Below, piece by piece: positions 1 through 10,295 of a DNA stretch of 64,000 nucleotides. Position 1 is the stretch's first letter; the number at the start of each line of letters is the position of its first letter. A model generated the notes under the pieces. The model was not told the origin of the DNA and made no database searches. It saw only the letters and a list, made by a program, of their open reading frames with translations. This DNA is from Nostoc sp. FACHB-892 (GTDB lineage: Bacteria; Cyanobacteriota; Cyanobacteriia; Cyanobacteriales; Nostocaceae). Location of the stretch: assembly GCF_014698795.1 (NCBI RefSeq), contig NZ_JACJTR010000011.1, positions 1-64,000 of the forward strand, read 5' to 3'. Position numbers and translations under genes: made by a program.

Positions 1-367
<367 letters not shown>

Positions 368-535
368 GGAAAGCTTTTCAGCTCATTTAGCTGCTCTTTT
401 TTAACTTCAGCTTAGTTATCTTTATTTTCTTAGACGCAAACTACTTGCTGTCTTTTCGCTTTCAAACTATAATATTTTCAAGGTTCAGTTCCCTCAAAGC
501 GTCGCTCTTTCGCGCTCCGCTTCAGGCACTTATTC

Positions 536-564
536 AATATAACGAACCTACTTCATTGTGTCAA
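536..564 (-). promoter_or_regulatory. sigma70-type promoter of the rRNA operon
   Basis: On the minus strand a perfect -35 TTGACA (559-564) is followed by a 17-bp spacer and a -10 TATATT (536-541). This places the start near 529 and gives a leader of about 160 nt before mature 16S. No other rRNA promoter of comparable quality was seen in the 480 bp between 16S and the transposase remnant. The rest of 368-846 holds leader sequence and an imperfect TTACAC-AG-GTGTAA palindrome near 775-788. Confidence 0.75.
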
Positions 565-846
565 CTATTTTTCCAAAATTATTTGGAACTGCTTCTGTGT
601 CCCCTTGAAACTCCCCACTGTGCCCGCTTCTAGGCAACAATGGTTTATGCACTGTGCCAACCAAACAAGGGGGAAGCGTGAATTTTCAGTCGGTTATTGC
701 TTTATTCCATCAATAGACCTCTTGCAAAAGTCGCTAACACCCCACTCCCAACATCCTGACAGGTGTAGGTTTTTTACACAGGTGTAAGTATTCTTTAGTA
801 TTGCTGTAAAGATAGGTATGAAACCAGGGTCGATACAGAACTAAAA

Positions 847-1549
847 ATGCTGAAAAATAAGCATCTTAGAGATTGGTCATGTGTAATGTCACAGCAAATG
901 AATCATTTGTCGCTACCAGAAGTAGCAGGATTAGCGACATGGAGTTTTGGCATGGTGATGACCAAATCGAGTAGTTTAACTCAGGTATCTAACTTCATTG
1001 CCAAGGTAAATGGAGAAAAGCCAAATACGGTACGTCAACGACTAAAGGAATGGTATCAGGAAGCAGAAGCTAAAAGAGGAAAAAAGCGTTCTAGTCTTGA
1101 TGTCAGGAGTTGTTTTGCACCATTAATACGATGAGTAATTAGTTTACTGCCAAGAAATATCAAGCAAATCGCCTTATGACAAGTTCGTAGTCTTATCGAT
1201 GAATATTTTGCTTGCAGACTGTGGGATCCCGATATCGTGGTACGTTGTCAAAGGGACCGAACCTGGAAGTTGGAAACCACATTGGCAAAAACTCATCGAA
1301 AAACTTCAAAATGCCATTCCTTGCAGCTTTAATGTGATTGTGACTGCTGACCGAGGATTGTATGCTCCCCAAAATTTGGGTATTTATGGAACTAGAAGCG
1401 TTGAAACCTATGCGGGCAATACTTGGCAAGACTTGTGTGTACACCGTAGCCTTGGTAAAGGGAGGCAGGGTGGTTTAATACAAATAAAGAAAAAACTCTT
1501 TGTGCAGTTGATTGGAGAGGGCACGTTGTGCTTGAGGAATAGTTCGTAA
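847..1549 (+). pseudogene. degenerate transposase (IS4-like)
   Basis: Two fragments in different frames read like one transposase. Codons from 847 give an N-terminal part ending ...APLIR. A TGA at 1132-1134 stands where the family would have Trp, and the frame continues after it as VISLLPRNIKQIAL before another stop. From about 1199 another frame gives CGIPISW, GTEPGSWKPHW and TADRGLY, typical of the catalytic core. A large part after DRGLYAP is missing. The element carries nonsense, frame and deletion lesions and cannot make a transposase. The family is assigned from memory of cyanobacterial IS proteins; no clear terminal inverted repeats were found. Confidence 0.75.
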
Positions 1550-1873
1550 ACAGAGTTTGCGGGCTTGGCAAAGCTTTTAGGGCTTTGAGATAATGCTTGT
1601 CGGCTTACAGAGACACAGACATTGCCTTAACTCACAACAATGCTTCCACTTCCAGGTAGCGCAGCACATCTGTTAAATGCTCTTGTCAATACACTATGCT
1701 CAACACTATTGCAGTCGTCATAGGTAGTGTTCTACTTAATGGCTGCTTAAGAAAACCCTAATTGCAAACCACCATTGTCTCAGTCATCTTTTATTTCCCG
1801 ATATTTCCCGACAACGCTAATTCTAATATCATTAGTTGAATAGGCTTTTGGTATTTTGCTTTCTCACAAGTCC
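1550..1873. other. non-coding stretch, possible transposase residue
   Basis: No credible gene. The first ~150 bp may be further worn-down 3' sequence of the transposase, because short peptide-like runs occur in shifting frames. The remainder lies just downstream of the NRPS stop codon, and no strong terminator hairpin was found in it. Confidence 0.4.
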
Positions 1874-4800
1874 TTAACGCCTCTTGGTATCTTCGTTTAA
1901 AGAAGATAACTTAATCCGCCGGCTTTCACGTGATAAGGGTGCTAAAACTGGCGCTTGATTTTGAGGATTGCTTTCTTTAAAGCCTTCCACTATCTTAGAT
2001 ATTTGTGCAATTGTCGGTGCTTCAAATACGCTACGCAAAGGTAACTCGACACGCAAGGCATCGCGCACTCTAGAGACAAGCTGAGTTGCTAGTAATGAAT
2101 GACCGCCTAATTCAAAGAAATTGTCATAAATTCCTACGCGCTTAAGTCCCAAAACCTCAGCAAAAATTTTCATCAACACTTGTTCCACAGGAGTCCGGGG
2201 TACGATGTAATTTTCAGATAATTGGGGCTTTGCATCATAATAGAATGCTCTTAAGGCATGGCGATTGACTTTACCATTACCTGTTAGAGGTAAAGACTCT
2301 AATATTACAAAAGCTGATGGAATCATGTACTCAGGCAGTTTTTGTGCTGTGTAAGCCTGCAACTGTGGTACTAATTTACGCGCAGCTTTGGCTTGTAAGG
2401 GATTATTAGCGTAAGATTGCCAGGAATGAGAGTGAGTCGTGCTATGTGAAAAAATAGCTCTCTTATCTGTTCTATTTTTCCGTACAAAAACCACATCATA
2501 GCATCCTTGAATACTTGAACGTGACCAGGTAATATCAACTTTGTAATTTATATCTAGTATATAAAAATCTTCTGGTTCTATTCCTATATTGTCGATTTCT
2601 TGCAAAGCTTTACGCATTTGACCTACAGTTTTAAAACCTTCTACATTTGATAGCCATTCTGCTGTTTTAACTGCTCCCATCACCCGCGCATTAGGTACAT
2701 TGTTAATACATAATCTTTCTGGTTTAGTATCAATTAATAACTGACGTACTGCTGATACTGTTAAATTATCTTCAGACCAATTCATCTCTGAATCATTTTT
2801 AATACTATTAATATTTTCATCATCAATATGTAAAATTACATTGTACCGAAATTGAGTTAATTCATTGCGATCGCGTCCCCGCAGCAGTTGAATGTCTACA
2901 TGGCTAATCTGGGGAAAGCATTGCTTTATTGCACTAAAAAAAGCTGGGTCAATCACCAACTCTGCTTCTTGAAAAAGTTGCATTTGAACCCGTTGCCGTA
3001 ACTCAGAACGAGTAAGGGAAGATTCAGCTTGCTCCAGTTGTACTGATGCATGGAAAGCTTGCAAAAGTGGCAAACTACGCACATCTCCTATGAAGATAAA
3101 GCCACCTGGAGCAGTTGCCTTCACAGCACCTTCTAATACACGAATCAGATAATCAATAGTAGGAAAATATTGTACAACTGAGTTCAGAATTACTGCATCA
3201 AAAGCTGCTGTTTCTACTTTCTCGAAGTCAGTAGCCATTTGATGATGCAGCGTTACCTGCGGGATTTCTTGCTTTTCTAATTGCTGCTGAATGTAGTTAA
3301 GTGAAACTGGGGAAAAGTCTGTTCCACAATACTTAGTACAGTGAGGTGCAATTCTGAACAAAATTAAACCTGTTCCACAACCAATTTCTAACACTCGTTT
3401 GGGTTGCAAGGCTAAAATTTGTGCTACTTGGTTATTCACCCACTCACGCATCTGCTCTATTGGAATAGGCTGATTTGTATAACTACTGTTCCAACCGATA
3501 AAATTGGATGTTGGATCTGAATCAGCAGCAGGCTGATTATAAGTTTCGTCATAGAGCATCTGCCATTGCAAAACCTGCTCATTCTGCAATTGCATTAATT
3601 CAACATTCTCTTGCTCACTGCTGTATTCAGCTTTTACTACCAGATAAGCTACTAGGCGTTTTTCCTTTTCATGTTCACGACTTATTACTACAGTTTGCTG
3701 TACTGCTGAATGCTGACTCAGCACTGCTTCAATTTCGCCCAACTCAATGCGGTAGCCACGAATTTTTACTTGCTCGTCAACCCGACCTAAAAATTCAATG
3801 TTGCCATCTACTCGATAACGGGCTAAATCACCGGTTTTATAAAGTCGTGCTTTTAACTTATTAGTAAAACTATGAGAAATGAAGCATTTGGCAGTTAAAT
3901 CAGGACGGTTTAAATAACCTCGTGCCAATCCATCACCACTTATATATAATTCTCCTGAAACACTAATAGGTACTGGTTGTAAATGTTTATCTAGGATGTA
4001 AACTTGGGTGTTGGCGATCGCACGACCAATTGTAGGTGCTAAATTATCTTTATTCTTAACAGAAATATGACCAGAAGTTGTAACAACTGTGTTCTCTGTA
4101 GGGCCATAATTATTATATACTTGGAAGGAGTGAGAAGCTAAAGGATATTGATTTAGTTTGTCTCCACCTGTAAGCAATATTCGTAAAGCGGCATCTTCAG
4201 GAAAATCTAATAATAAAAACTTTTCTGCTATAGGTGTTGGTAAGAAGGTAATTGTAATTTTTTGCGATATTAACCAATCTCGGAGATATTCAGGCGATCG
4301 CCTGATTTCATCATCTACAATATAGATACTTGCTCCAGCACTAAGGTAAGGCCAAATTTCCCAACTGCAAGCGTCAAACGCAACCCCGGCTATCTGTGTT
4401 ACTCGATCGCTACATGAAACTCCAAAAGCTTTTTGATGCCAAAATACTAAATTTAATAATCCTCTATGTTCAATTTGTACGCCTTTAGGTTTTCCTGTTG
4501 AGCCAGAGGTATAAATGACATAAGCAAGGTTATCCGCTGTAACTTCAGCAGGGAGATTATCTTCAATTTCTTGAGCAATAATTTTGGAATCTTTATCTAA
4601 ACAGATTATATTTGAATTACTATTTTCTAAACGTTCAAGCCATCGCTCGTGAGTTAGTAAAACTGAGACTTGAGCATCTTTGAGCATAAAATCCAAACGT
4701 TCAGATGGATAGCTTGGATCTATAGGCAGATAAGCTCCACCTGCTTTTAGGATAGCCAACATCCCGATGATCATATCAAAAGAGCGTTCTACACAAAGCC

Positions 4801-6592
4801 CGACTAAAACTTCGGTTTTAACTCCTAATTTTTTTAGATAATGTGCAAGCTGGTTACTACGTATATTTAACTCTTTGTAGCTGACTGTATCATCGCCAAA
4901 TACTAGTGCAGTTTCATCATAATTTTGTTGGGCAACGCTCTCAAATAATTGATGAATACACTTATCTTGAGAATAATATAACTGAGTATTATTCCATTCA
5001 AATAATAATTTATGTTGCTCTGATTGACTTAAAAGCGGTAATTGGGCAATTCGTTGTTCTGGATTTGCAACTATACTTTCCAATAATGTCTGGAAGTGTC
5101 CTAACATTCTGGCGATAGTAGCGTCATCAAATAAATCAGTGCTGTAAATTACAAAACCACTAATTCCTTCTGAGTTATCTACCCATAAACCATTTTGAGT
5201 ATTTGGTTCCCACAGGTGGAACTCCAAATCAAAGCGTGTTGTTTCTGTATCAAATGGTAATGGGCTTAAAGTTAAACCAGTTAACTCTAATGTTGACATA
5301 GGCGCATTTTGCAGAGCAAATACCATTTGAAATAACGGGTTTTGATTCAAGTTACGCTCTGGATGCAGTTCTTCTACGAGTTTTTCAAAAGGCAAATCTT
5401 GATGAGCATAAGCCCCTAAAGCTATGTCTTTAACTCGACTCAATAACTGTCGAAAAGTTGGATTTCCTGATAGGTCGGTACGCAGTACTAAGCTATTGAC
5501 AAAAAAACCAATTAATCCCTCTATCTCACTACGATTGCGATTGGCAATAGGTGAACCGATCGCAATATCTTCTTGTTGTGTGTAGCGGTAAAGTAAAACT
5601 TTAAATGCTGCTAGTAGGGTTATAAATAAAGTTACCCCCTCTTGCTGTCCAAGAGCTAAAAGTGCTTCGCTCAAACTTTTTGATAATTGCAGAGGTTGCC
5701 TTGCACCCTGATAACTTTGAACAGCTAGTCTTGGTCTATCGGTTGGCAGATTTAATATAGAAATTCCGTCTAATTGCTTTTGCCAGTAACCAAGTTGATT
5801 TTCTAATACTTCCCCCTGTAACCATTGGCGTTGCCAGTATGCAAAGTCTGCATATTGAATTGTAAGTTTCGGCAGAGGAGAAGGCTGATTGCTAGTAAAG
5901 GCTGTGTAGAGTGCTGCTATTTCTTGAATCAGCACTCCAATAGACCAACCATCGGAGACAATGTGGTGCATATTTAGCAGCAGGATGTATTCTGTCTCAT
6001 CCAACCACAGCAGTTTTACTTGCAGCAACGAATCTGTTGATAAATTGAAAGGGCGTTGAGCTTCTTGATTAGTGAATTGTCGTGCTTGTACTTCTCGTTC
6101 GGCTTGTGGCAGTTGCCGTAAATCTATTATTGGTAAAGGTATTGTTAGCGTCGGATTGATGACCTGAACTGGTTGCCCTGACTGGATGACAAAATTGGTG
6201 CGTAAAGCTTCGTGTCGTCGCACAATTTCGTTAAAAGTTTGTTCTAATGCGGCTTTATTTAGCGAACCTGTTAAATGTAGTGCTACTGGAATGTTATAAA
6301 AAGGATTATTAGGAATTAATTGATCAAGAAACCACAGTCGTTGTTGAGCAAAGGAGAGGGGAAGATTTTCAGAACGCGAAATAGGTACGAGAGGTCTAAA
6401 GCTGTGGTTATGAGTACGATTAGTTGCTTTTAAAAATTCAATAATTTCTGCTTTACGCTCTTGAATCTCTGCACGCAGTTCTACTGTAAGAGTTCCTTCA
6501 GGCGCGTTACAACGAAATTTTTCACCATCAATAAAAATTTGAATATCTAAGCTGCGAAGATAAGATAATAGCTCAACTGTATTCAAAATCAC
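1874..6592 (-). CDS. NRPS module TubC-C-A-(N-MT)-PCP, predicted N-methyl-Leu
   Basis: A 1572-aa single-module non-ribosomal peptide synthetase. Residues 1-58 resemble a TubC-type N-terminal docking domain. A condensation domain follows (PLSFAQQRLWF at ~77; HHIVSDG at ~209). Next is an adenylation domain (YTSGSTGKPKG ~694, YKTGDLARY, KIRGYRIELGEIE ~942). An N-methyltransferase is inserted after A8 (VLEIGCGTG ~1066). A10 is LPLTGNGK (~1436) and the carrier domain has GGHSLL (~1496). There is no TE or epimerase. Aligning to GrsA-PheA by eye gives the ten-residue pocket code DAWFLGNVVK, which matches the published Leu(1) signature, so the product unit is predicted to be N-methyl-leucine. The docking domain implies that an upstream partner protein delivers the donor chain. 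The gene is 5 kb away from the other two modules. Confidence 0.93.
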   Translation of the reverse strand: MILNTVELLSYLRSLDIQIFIDGEKFRCNAPEGTLTVELRAEIQERKAEIIEFLKATNRTHNHSFRPLVPISRSENLPLSFAQQRLWFLDQLIPNNPFYNIPVALHLTGSLNKAALEQTFNEIVRRHEALRTNFVIQSGQPVQVINPTLTIPLPIIDLRQLPQAEREVQARQFTNQEAQRPFNLSTDSLLQVKLLWLDETEYILLLNMHHIVSDGWSIGVLIQEIAALYTAFTSNQPSPLPKLTIQYADFAYWQRQWLQGEVLENQLGYWQKQLDGISILNLPTDRPRLAVQSYQGARQPLQLSKSLSEALLALGQQEGVTLFITLLAAFKVLLYRYTQQEDIAIGSPIANRNRSEIEGLIGFFVNSLVLRTDLSGNPTFRQLLSRVKDIALGAYAHQDLPFEKLVEELHPERNLNQNPLFQMVFALQNAPMSTLELTGLTLSPLPFDTETTRFDLEFHLWEPNTQNGLWVDNSEGISGFVIYSTDLFDDATIARMLGHFQTLLESIVANPEQRIAQLPLLSQSEQHKLLFEWNNTQLYYSQDKCIHQLFESVAQQNYDETALVFGDDTVSYKELNIRSNQLAHYLKKLGVKTEVLVGLCVERSFDMIIGMLAILKAGGAYLPIDPSYPSERLDFMLKDAQVSVLLTHERWLERLENSNSNIICLDKDSKIIAQEIEDNLPAEVTADNLAYVIYTSGSTGKPKGVQIEHRGLLNLVFWHQKAFGVSCSDRVTQIAGVAFDACSWEIWPYLSAGASIYIVDDEIRRSPEYLRDWLISQKITITFLPTPIAEKFLLLDFPEDAALRILLTGGDKLNQYPLASHSFQVYNNYGPTENTVVTTSGHISVKNKDNLAPTIGRAIANTQVYILDKHLQPVPISVSGELYISGDGLARGYLNRPDLTAKCFISHSFTNKLKARLYKTGDLARYRVDGNIEFLGRVDEQVKIRGYRIELGEIEAVLSQHSAVQQTVVISREHEKEKRLVAYLVVKAEYSSEQENVELMQLQNEQVLQWQMLYDETYNQPAADSDPTSNFIGWNSSYTNQPIPIEQMREWVNNQVAQILALQPKRVLEIGCGTGLILFRIAPHCTKYCGTDFSPVSLNYIQQQLEKQEIPQVTLHHQMATDFEKVETAAFDAVILNSVVQYFPTIDYLIRVLEGAVKATAPGGFIFIGDVRSLPLLQAFHASVQLEQAESSLTRSELRQRVQMQLFQEAELVIDPAFFSAIKQCFPQISHVDIQLLRGRDRNELTQFRYNVILHIDDENINSIKNDSEMNWSEDNLTVSAVRQLLIDTKPERLCINNVPNARVMGAVKTAEWLSNVEGFKTVGQMRKALQEIDNIGIEPEDFYILDINYKVDITWSRSSIQGCYDVVFVRKNRTDKRAIFSHSTTHSHSWQSYANNPLQAKAARKLVPQLQAYTAQKLPEYMIPSAFVILESLPLTGNGKVNRHALRAFYYDAKPQLSENYIVPRTPVEQVLMKIFAEVLGLKRVGIYDNFFELGGHSLLATQLVSRVRDALRVELPLRSVFEAPTIAQISKIVEGFKESNPQNQAPVLAPLSRESRRIKLSSLNEDTKRR

Positions 6593-6811
6593 ACCCCTTC
6601 GGAACAGTTGTTATTTAATAAAAAGCTGGAGGCAGAAGGAATATTGTTTGTAAATAGTTATTTTTGCCACTTTATGCTGTTTATTAACTAACCCAGCATT
6701 TTTATCACACTTCCAACACTGTATAAATCATTCTTGCGAGTGAAAGTTGGATGATTCTAACTATGGTATGAAGCTAAAAGCAGTTAACAAGATATTACAA
6801 GGTTTAGGCTC

Positions 6812-7921
6812 ATGATATTCATGCCTCATAATTTTCTACTTGTATGGCTGGTTCAACTGCTATCTGTTGGGGTACTTGGTGGGGGAATCTACATTCTCTA
6901 TGAGTGGTACGAAGGAGAACTTGTAGGAACATCCTACTTAGTAGCTGGACTAGTAATGGTTTTGTGGACTTTTGGCGGTCGTTTTATCAGTTTGCCACTG
7001 CTGCGCCGTCCTGGAAAGGAGGAACCCAAGTTTATGCGTAGCAAAACCGTGCAACGTTTGCCACGTCCAGATGGGAGCGTGTTGCAAGTAGAGTTTTTTG
7101 GCCCTGAAGATGGTCAACCAATTATTTTGTCACATGGTTGGGGGCCAAACAGTACTATATGGTATTATGCCAAGCGACAATTGAGCGATCGCTTCCGAGT
7201 AATTGTTTGGGATCTACCAGGGTTAGGAAAATCCTCTAAACCGAAAAACAACGATCACTCTATAGAAAAATATGCCCGTGACTTGGAAGCTGTAATTGCC
7301 ATAGCAGGGGATAAACCTGTTATCTTGTTGGGGCATAGCATGGGTGGGATGATTAACCTGACATTTTGTCGCCTGTTTCCAGAGCAATTAAGGAGTCGGG
7401 TAGCTGGCTTAATTCTTGTAGATACTACTTACACTAATCCGGTAAAAACTTGCATCTTTAGCAATCTGGTAAGTAAATTGCAGAAACCCCTACTCGAACC
7501 TGTGTTGTACCTGACTATCGTGCTGTGGCCGATTTTTTGGTTGATGACTTGGCTCTCGTATTTCAATGGTTCGCTGTATATCACCGTCGAACTATCTGGA
7601 TTTACGGGTACTGAAACACGCGGTCAACTAAGTTTTGCAGGTCTATTATCAGCATTGGGATCGCCTGGTGTTCTGGCTCGTGGAACACTGGGAATGTTGA
7701 AATTTGATGAAACAGACACACTTGCAACTATTAACGTTCCTGTACTGGTAATGTGTGGAGCTTCAAATATAGCAACTAAACCTGTAGCGAGCGATCGCAT
7801 GAAAGCAGAATTGCCTTATTCTGAACGAGTCACCCTAAAACCAGGCGGACACATGGCATTGATGGAACAAAACCAACAGTTTGCTGAAGCAGTCAGCACA
7901 TTTTGCGCTGGCTGCTCATAG
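6812..7921 (+). CDS. membrane-anchored alpha/beta hydrolase
   Basis: A 369-aa protein. Two hydrophobic stretches at ~8-28 and ~40-55 suggest an N-terminal membrane anchor. An alpha/beta-hydrolase domain follows, with oxyanion motif HGWG (~107), nucleophile elbow GHSMGG (~171) and a C-terminal GGHMAL that supplies the His. A further hydrophobic stretch in the middle (~225-250) may be a lid. The substrate cannot be read. It is divergent from the NRPS gene (219 bp apart), so it could serve that pathway as a hydrolase or editing enzyme, but that is inference from position only. ATG at 6812 or 6821 are both possible starts. Confidence 0.85.
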   Translation: MIFMPHNFLLVWLVQLLSVGVLGGGIYILYEWYEGELVGTSYLVAGLVMVLWTFGGRFISLPLLRRPGKEEPKFMRSKTVQRLPRPDGSVLQVEFFGPEDGQPIILSHGWGPNSTIWYYAKRQLSDRFRVIVWDLPGLGKSSKPKNNDHSIEKYARDLEAVIAIAGDKPVILLGHSMGGMINLTFCRLFPEQLRSRVAGLILVDTTYTNPVKTCIFSNLVSKLQKPLLEPVLYLTIVLWPIFWLMTWLSYFNGSLYITVELSGFTGTETRGQLSFAGLLSALGSPGVLARGTLGMLKFDETDTLATINVPVLVMCGASNIATKPVASDRMKAELPYSERVTLKPGGHMALMEQNQQFAEAVSTFCAGCS

Positions 7922-7972
7922 CTACCTGAATCCCACATTCAGCATCCATCAAAAAATATTGCTCCAGGGTTG

Positions 7973-8235
7973 ACGTTTCGGTGTTTCGCGCAGCCTGTAG
8001 CAACATCCGTCTTCCCTGTAAGAACATCCGCTTTCACGTTTCGGTGTTTCGCGCAGTCTGTAGCAACTTCCGTCTTCCCTGCAAGAACATCCGCTTTCAC
8101 GTTTCGGTGTTTCGCGCAGTCTGTAGCAACTTCCGTCTTCCTTGCAAGAACATCCGCTTTCACGTTTCGGTGTTTCGCGCAGTCTGTAGCAACTTCCGCT
8201 TTTCTTGCAAGAACTTCCACTTTTTTTGTAGCAAC
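7973..8235. repeat. 63-bp tandem repeat, about 4 copies
   Basis: ACGTTTCGG recurs at 7973, 8036, 8099 and 8162, an exact 63-bp period. Each unit divides into three related 21-bp subunits (TGTAGCAACTTCC..., TGCAAGAACATCC..., GTTTCGGTGTTTCG...). Because the period is a multiple of three, several frames stay open, including a 93-codon minus frame from a GTG at 8220 with 21-residue repeats. No SD or family support makes any of these a convincing gene. The repeat lies between two convergent genes. Confidence 0.9.
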
Positions 8236-8266
8236 TTCTGGTTTGACCTTAGTTTTGCACTTTCAT

Positions 8267-9796
8267 TTAACTTGCATTTATTAGTATCTTTTGATTACTT
8301 CCAAAGTAGAGGTCGCCCAATTCTTCCAAAAAAACATCGGTCTGCGATTCTGGGTTACGGAAGTAGGGATGAATGGGAAGGAGTTCAGCACGAGGGTGGG
8401 TTTCCGGTGAAGACAGAATCTGCTCAAGCAAAGTCAGATAGTTTTCAGCAGTAGATTCCCAAGTGTACTTCTTTAGCACCCGTTGCTGACCAGCTTGGGC
8501 AAAATACTCCCACTCCTGAGCATCACATAGCAACCGCTCTAAGCCTCGTGCAATATCAGCAGGATCTTCTGGGTCAACGAGTACGCCATATTCCTTATCT
8601 CCCTGTCGGAAGCTCTCGCTAGGGCCACCGTTCTTGGTTGCTACCACTGGCAAACCTGCAACTGCCGCTTCTAAGGGAGCAAGCCCAAAGGGTTCGTAAA
8701 GTGCCGTCAGCGCGAATACTGAGCGGCGTTTAACCAAAAACCGATAGGTTGCTGCCAGCGACTCTTGAGACTGATCTGATAAGCCAAAGGCACTGATCTT
8801 GCCCGACAAGTCTTTTTCTTTGACCACTTCCCGAATAGGGGCTAATACCTCTTCAGCTATGCCGTCATTAGCCTCATCTCGCAAAGGATCGTCCAGTCCC
8901 CCTGTAATTAGCATTAAGTTAGCTCGTTCCTGAAGCGTTGCACTCATTGCAAAGGCTTGCACTAGCCCCAATATGTTTTTTTTAAGCTCTAATCGACTGG
9001 ATGCTACAATAACGGGCAAATCTCGACGGGTTTCTGCAATGTCCCGTGCCAATCGCTCTTGAATCAACTCTTGGGTAGCTTCCTCATTTTCGGAACGTGC
9101 CTTTGCACCGAAAATTGAGAAATCCGCTCCCGGTGGAATTACTGCAAAGCGATTGTCGTCGTCTACATCCACTGCACCATTATAGACTCGATGAGAATAC
9201 TGTTCAAAGCGTTCTTGTCGTGTACTAGTGATATTAATGGCCGAGCGATTCATGCTCAGGCGTTCGGCTAAAATGCGATATCTAAAATTAAATTGCTCAT
9301 CTATTTCCGTGAGATTTTCTGAGGTGACTTCTAGTTTGTCCATCTTTTGAGCGCCGAGAGAATGAGCAGTAAAGGTAAAAGGTATACCTGTCTCCTCTTC
9401 AATTAGAACGCCACAAAGTCCTCCATCGCCGTAGTGAGCAGTCATAGCATCGGGTAAGCCACCTTCCTCTTGATAAAATTTCAAGATGTTGGGTACCCAA
9501 TCAGCGACCAGATGAGGCCATAACAACTCTTTAGGGAGAAATTCTTTTGGCCCAGCTGGTAAGCGGATAATGCGAACGTTATCGACCCCTGGATATGTCT
9601 CAAATGTTTCAGCAAACTCTGGCCATTCTGGGTCAATAATTTGACGGGTGAGAATATCAACTTTATGACCCATTTGAGCTATGGCTTGGGCGACTTGCTT
9701 AACGTAGATCAGCTGACCCCCAAAATCTGGGTGTTTCGTTATGTGACTATTGGCTGAATCAAAATTGCCTTGAGGGTTGAGAAATCCAATATGCAT
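8267..9796 (-). CDS. GT4 glycosyltransferase, sucrose-phosphate-synthase-like
   Basis: A 509-aa GT-B fold glycosyltransferase of family GT4. The N-terminal domain opens with MHIGFLNPQGNFD and has a GGQLIYV stretch as in sucrose/sucrose-phosphate synthase-type enzymes, followed by HYGDGG and TAHSLG. The C-terminal half has PPGADFS, SRLELKKN and the EX7E donor-binding motif (EPFGLAPLE, ~372). It most likely transfers a hexose from a nucleotide sugar to a sugar or sugar-phosphate. The exact acceptor is not readable: sucrose-phosphate synthase and mannosylfructose-phosphate synthase are both plausible. There is no HAD phosphatase domain. The start ATG has an AGGAAG SD 8 nt upstream. Confidence 0.85.
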   Translation of the reverse strand: MHIGFLNPQGNFDSANSHITKHPDFGGQLIYVKQVAQAIAQMGHKVDILTRQIIDPEWPEFAETFETYPGVDNVRIIRLPAGPKEFLPKELLWPHLVADWVPNILKFYQEEGGLPDAMTAHYGDGGLCGVLIEEETGIPFTFTAHSLGAQKMDKLEVTSENLTEIDEQFNFRYRILAERLSMNRSAINITSTRQERFEQYSHRVYNGAVDVDDDNRFAVIPPGADFSIFGAKARSENEEATQELIQERLARDIAETRRDLPVIVASSRLELKKNILGLVQAFAMSATLQERANLMLITGGLDDPLRDEANDGIAEEVLAPIREVVKEKDLSGKISAFGLSDQSQESLAATYRFLVKRRSVFALTALYEPFGLAPLEAAVAGLPVVATKNGGPSESFRQGDKEYGVLVDPEDPADIARGLERLLCDAQEWEYFAQAGQQRVLKKYTWESTAENYLTLLEQILSSPETHPRAELLPIHPYFRNPESQTDVFLEELGDLYFGSNQKILINAS

Positions 9797-10295
9797 AGCC
9801 CACTTCCTAATACAGGTTAATTTCTACCAGAGATTTTTGCTTGAAAATGGCAGCATAATAGCTTAGTGAGCTTGGAAAAAACTCCCAAAGCTGAAAAACG
9901 CAGGCAGTGAGGCTATATACAAATGCCATCAAAAAGTAAGCCAAAGGGCTTTTATTGATTCCCTTTAGCTTGAACCCAGCCAGTTCGTGTATTTTCCTAA
10001 TGTTTAAGTTAATCGCTACTGCGGCTGGCGCATATATACCCGATGACATAAATAGCATGGTAACTTTTAAGAAACAAGGCAGGAGGTGAGTAGGAAGTGG
10101 TAAGCCGTCGGTTGCACTGCTCTTAAAAAATACAAGGGAAAATTACTTAATCTACTTAACAACACTACGGTTTAAGGTAAATTAACTATTGTTTGCAATT
10201 TCCAAAAATGGAAATTGAGTGTAGTGTATCTAATCGGATTTTTTATTGCTGTCTTTTAATTTTTATCATCAATCGATAACAAATAATCTTAAGTC
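9797..10295. other. intergenic region with one doubtful ORF
   Basis: A minus-strand 83-codon frame (9807-10058) has a hydrophobic central segment and ends 10 bp before the GT4 start, but it lacks an SD and any recognisable family. I treat it as unproven. The rest is the upstream region of the GT4 gene and of the divergent AraC regulator. Confidence 0.35.

Noticed and set aside
764-779. NtcA-like GTA...TAC element near 765-777
   Set aside because: The spacer is 7 rather than 8 bp and no suitable gene follows; more likely part of the local palindrome.
7939-8220. 93-codon minus-strand ORF in the 63-bp repeat
   Set aside because: Open only because the repeat period is a multiple of three; three other frames are also open and there is no SD.
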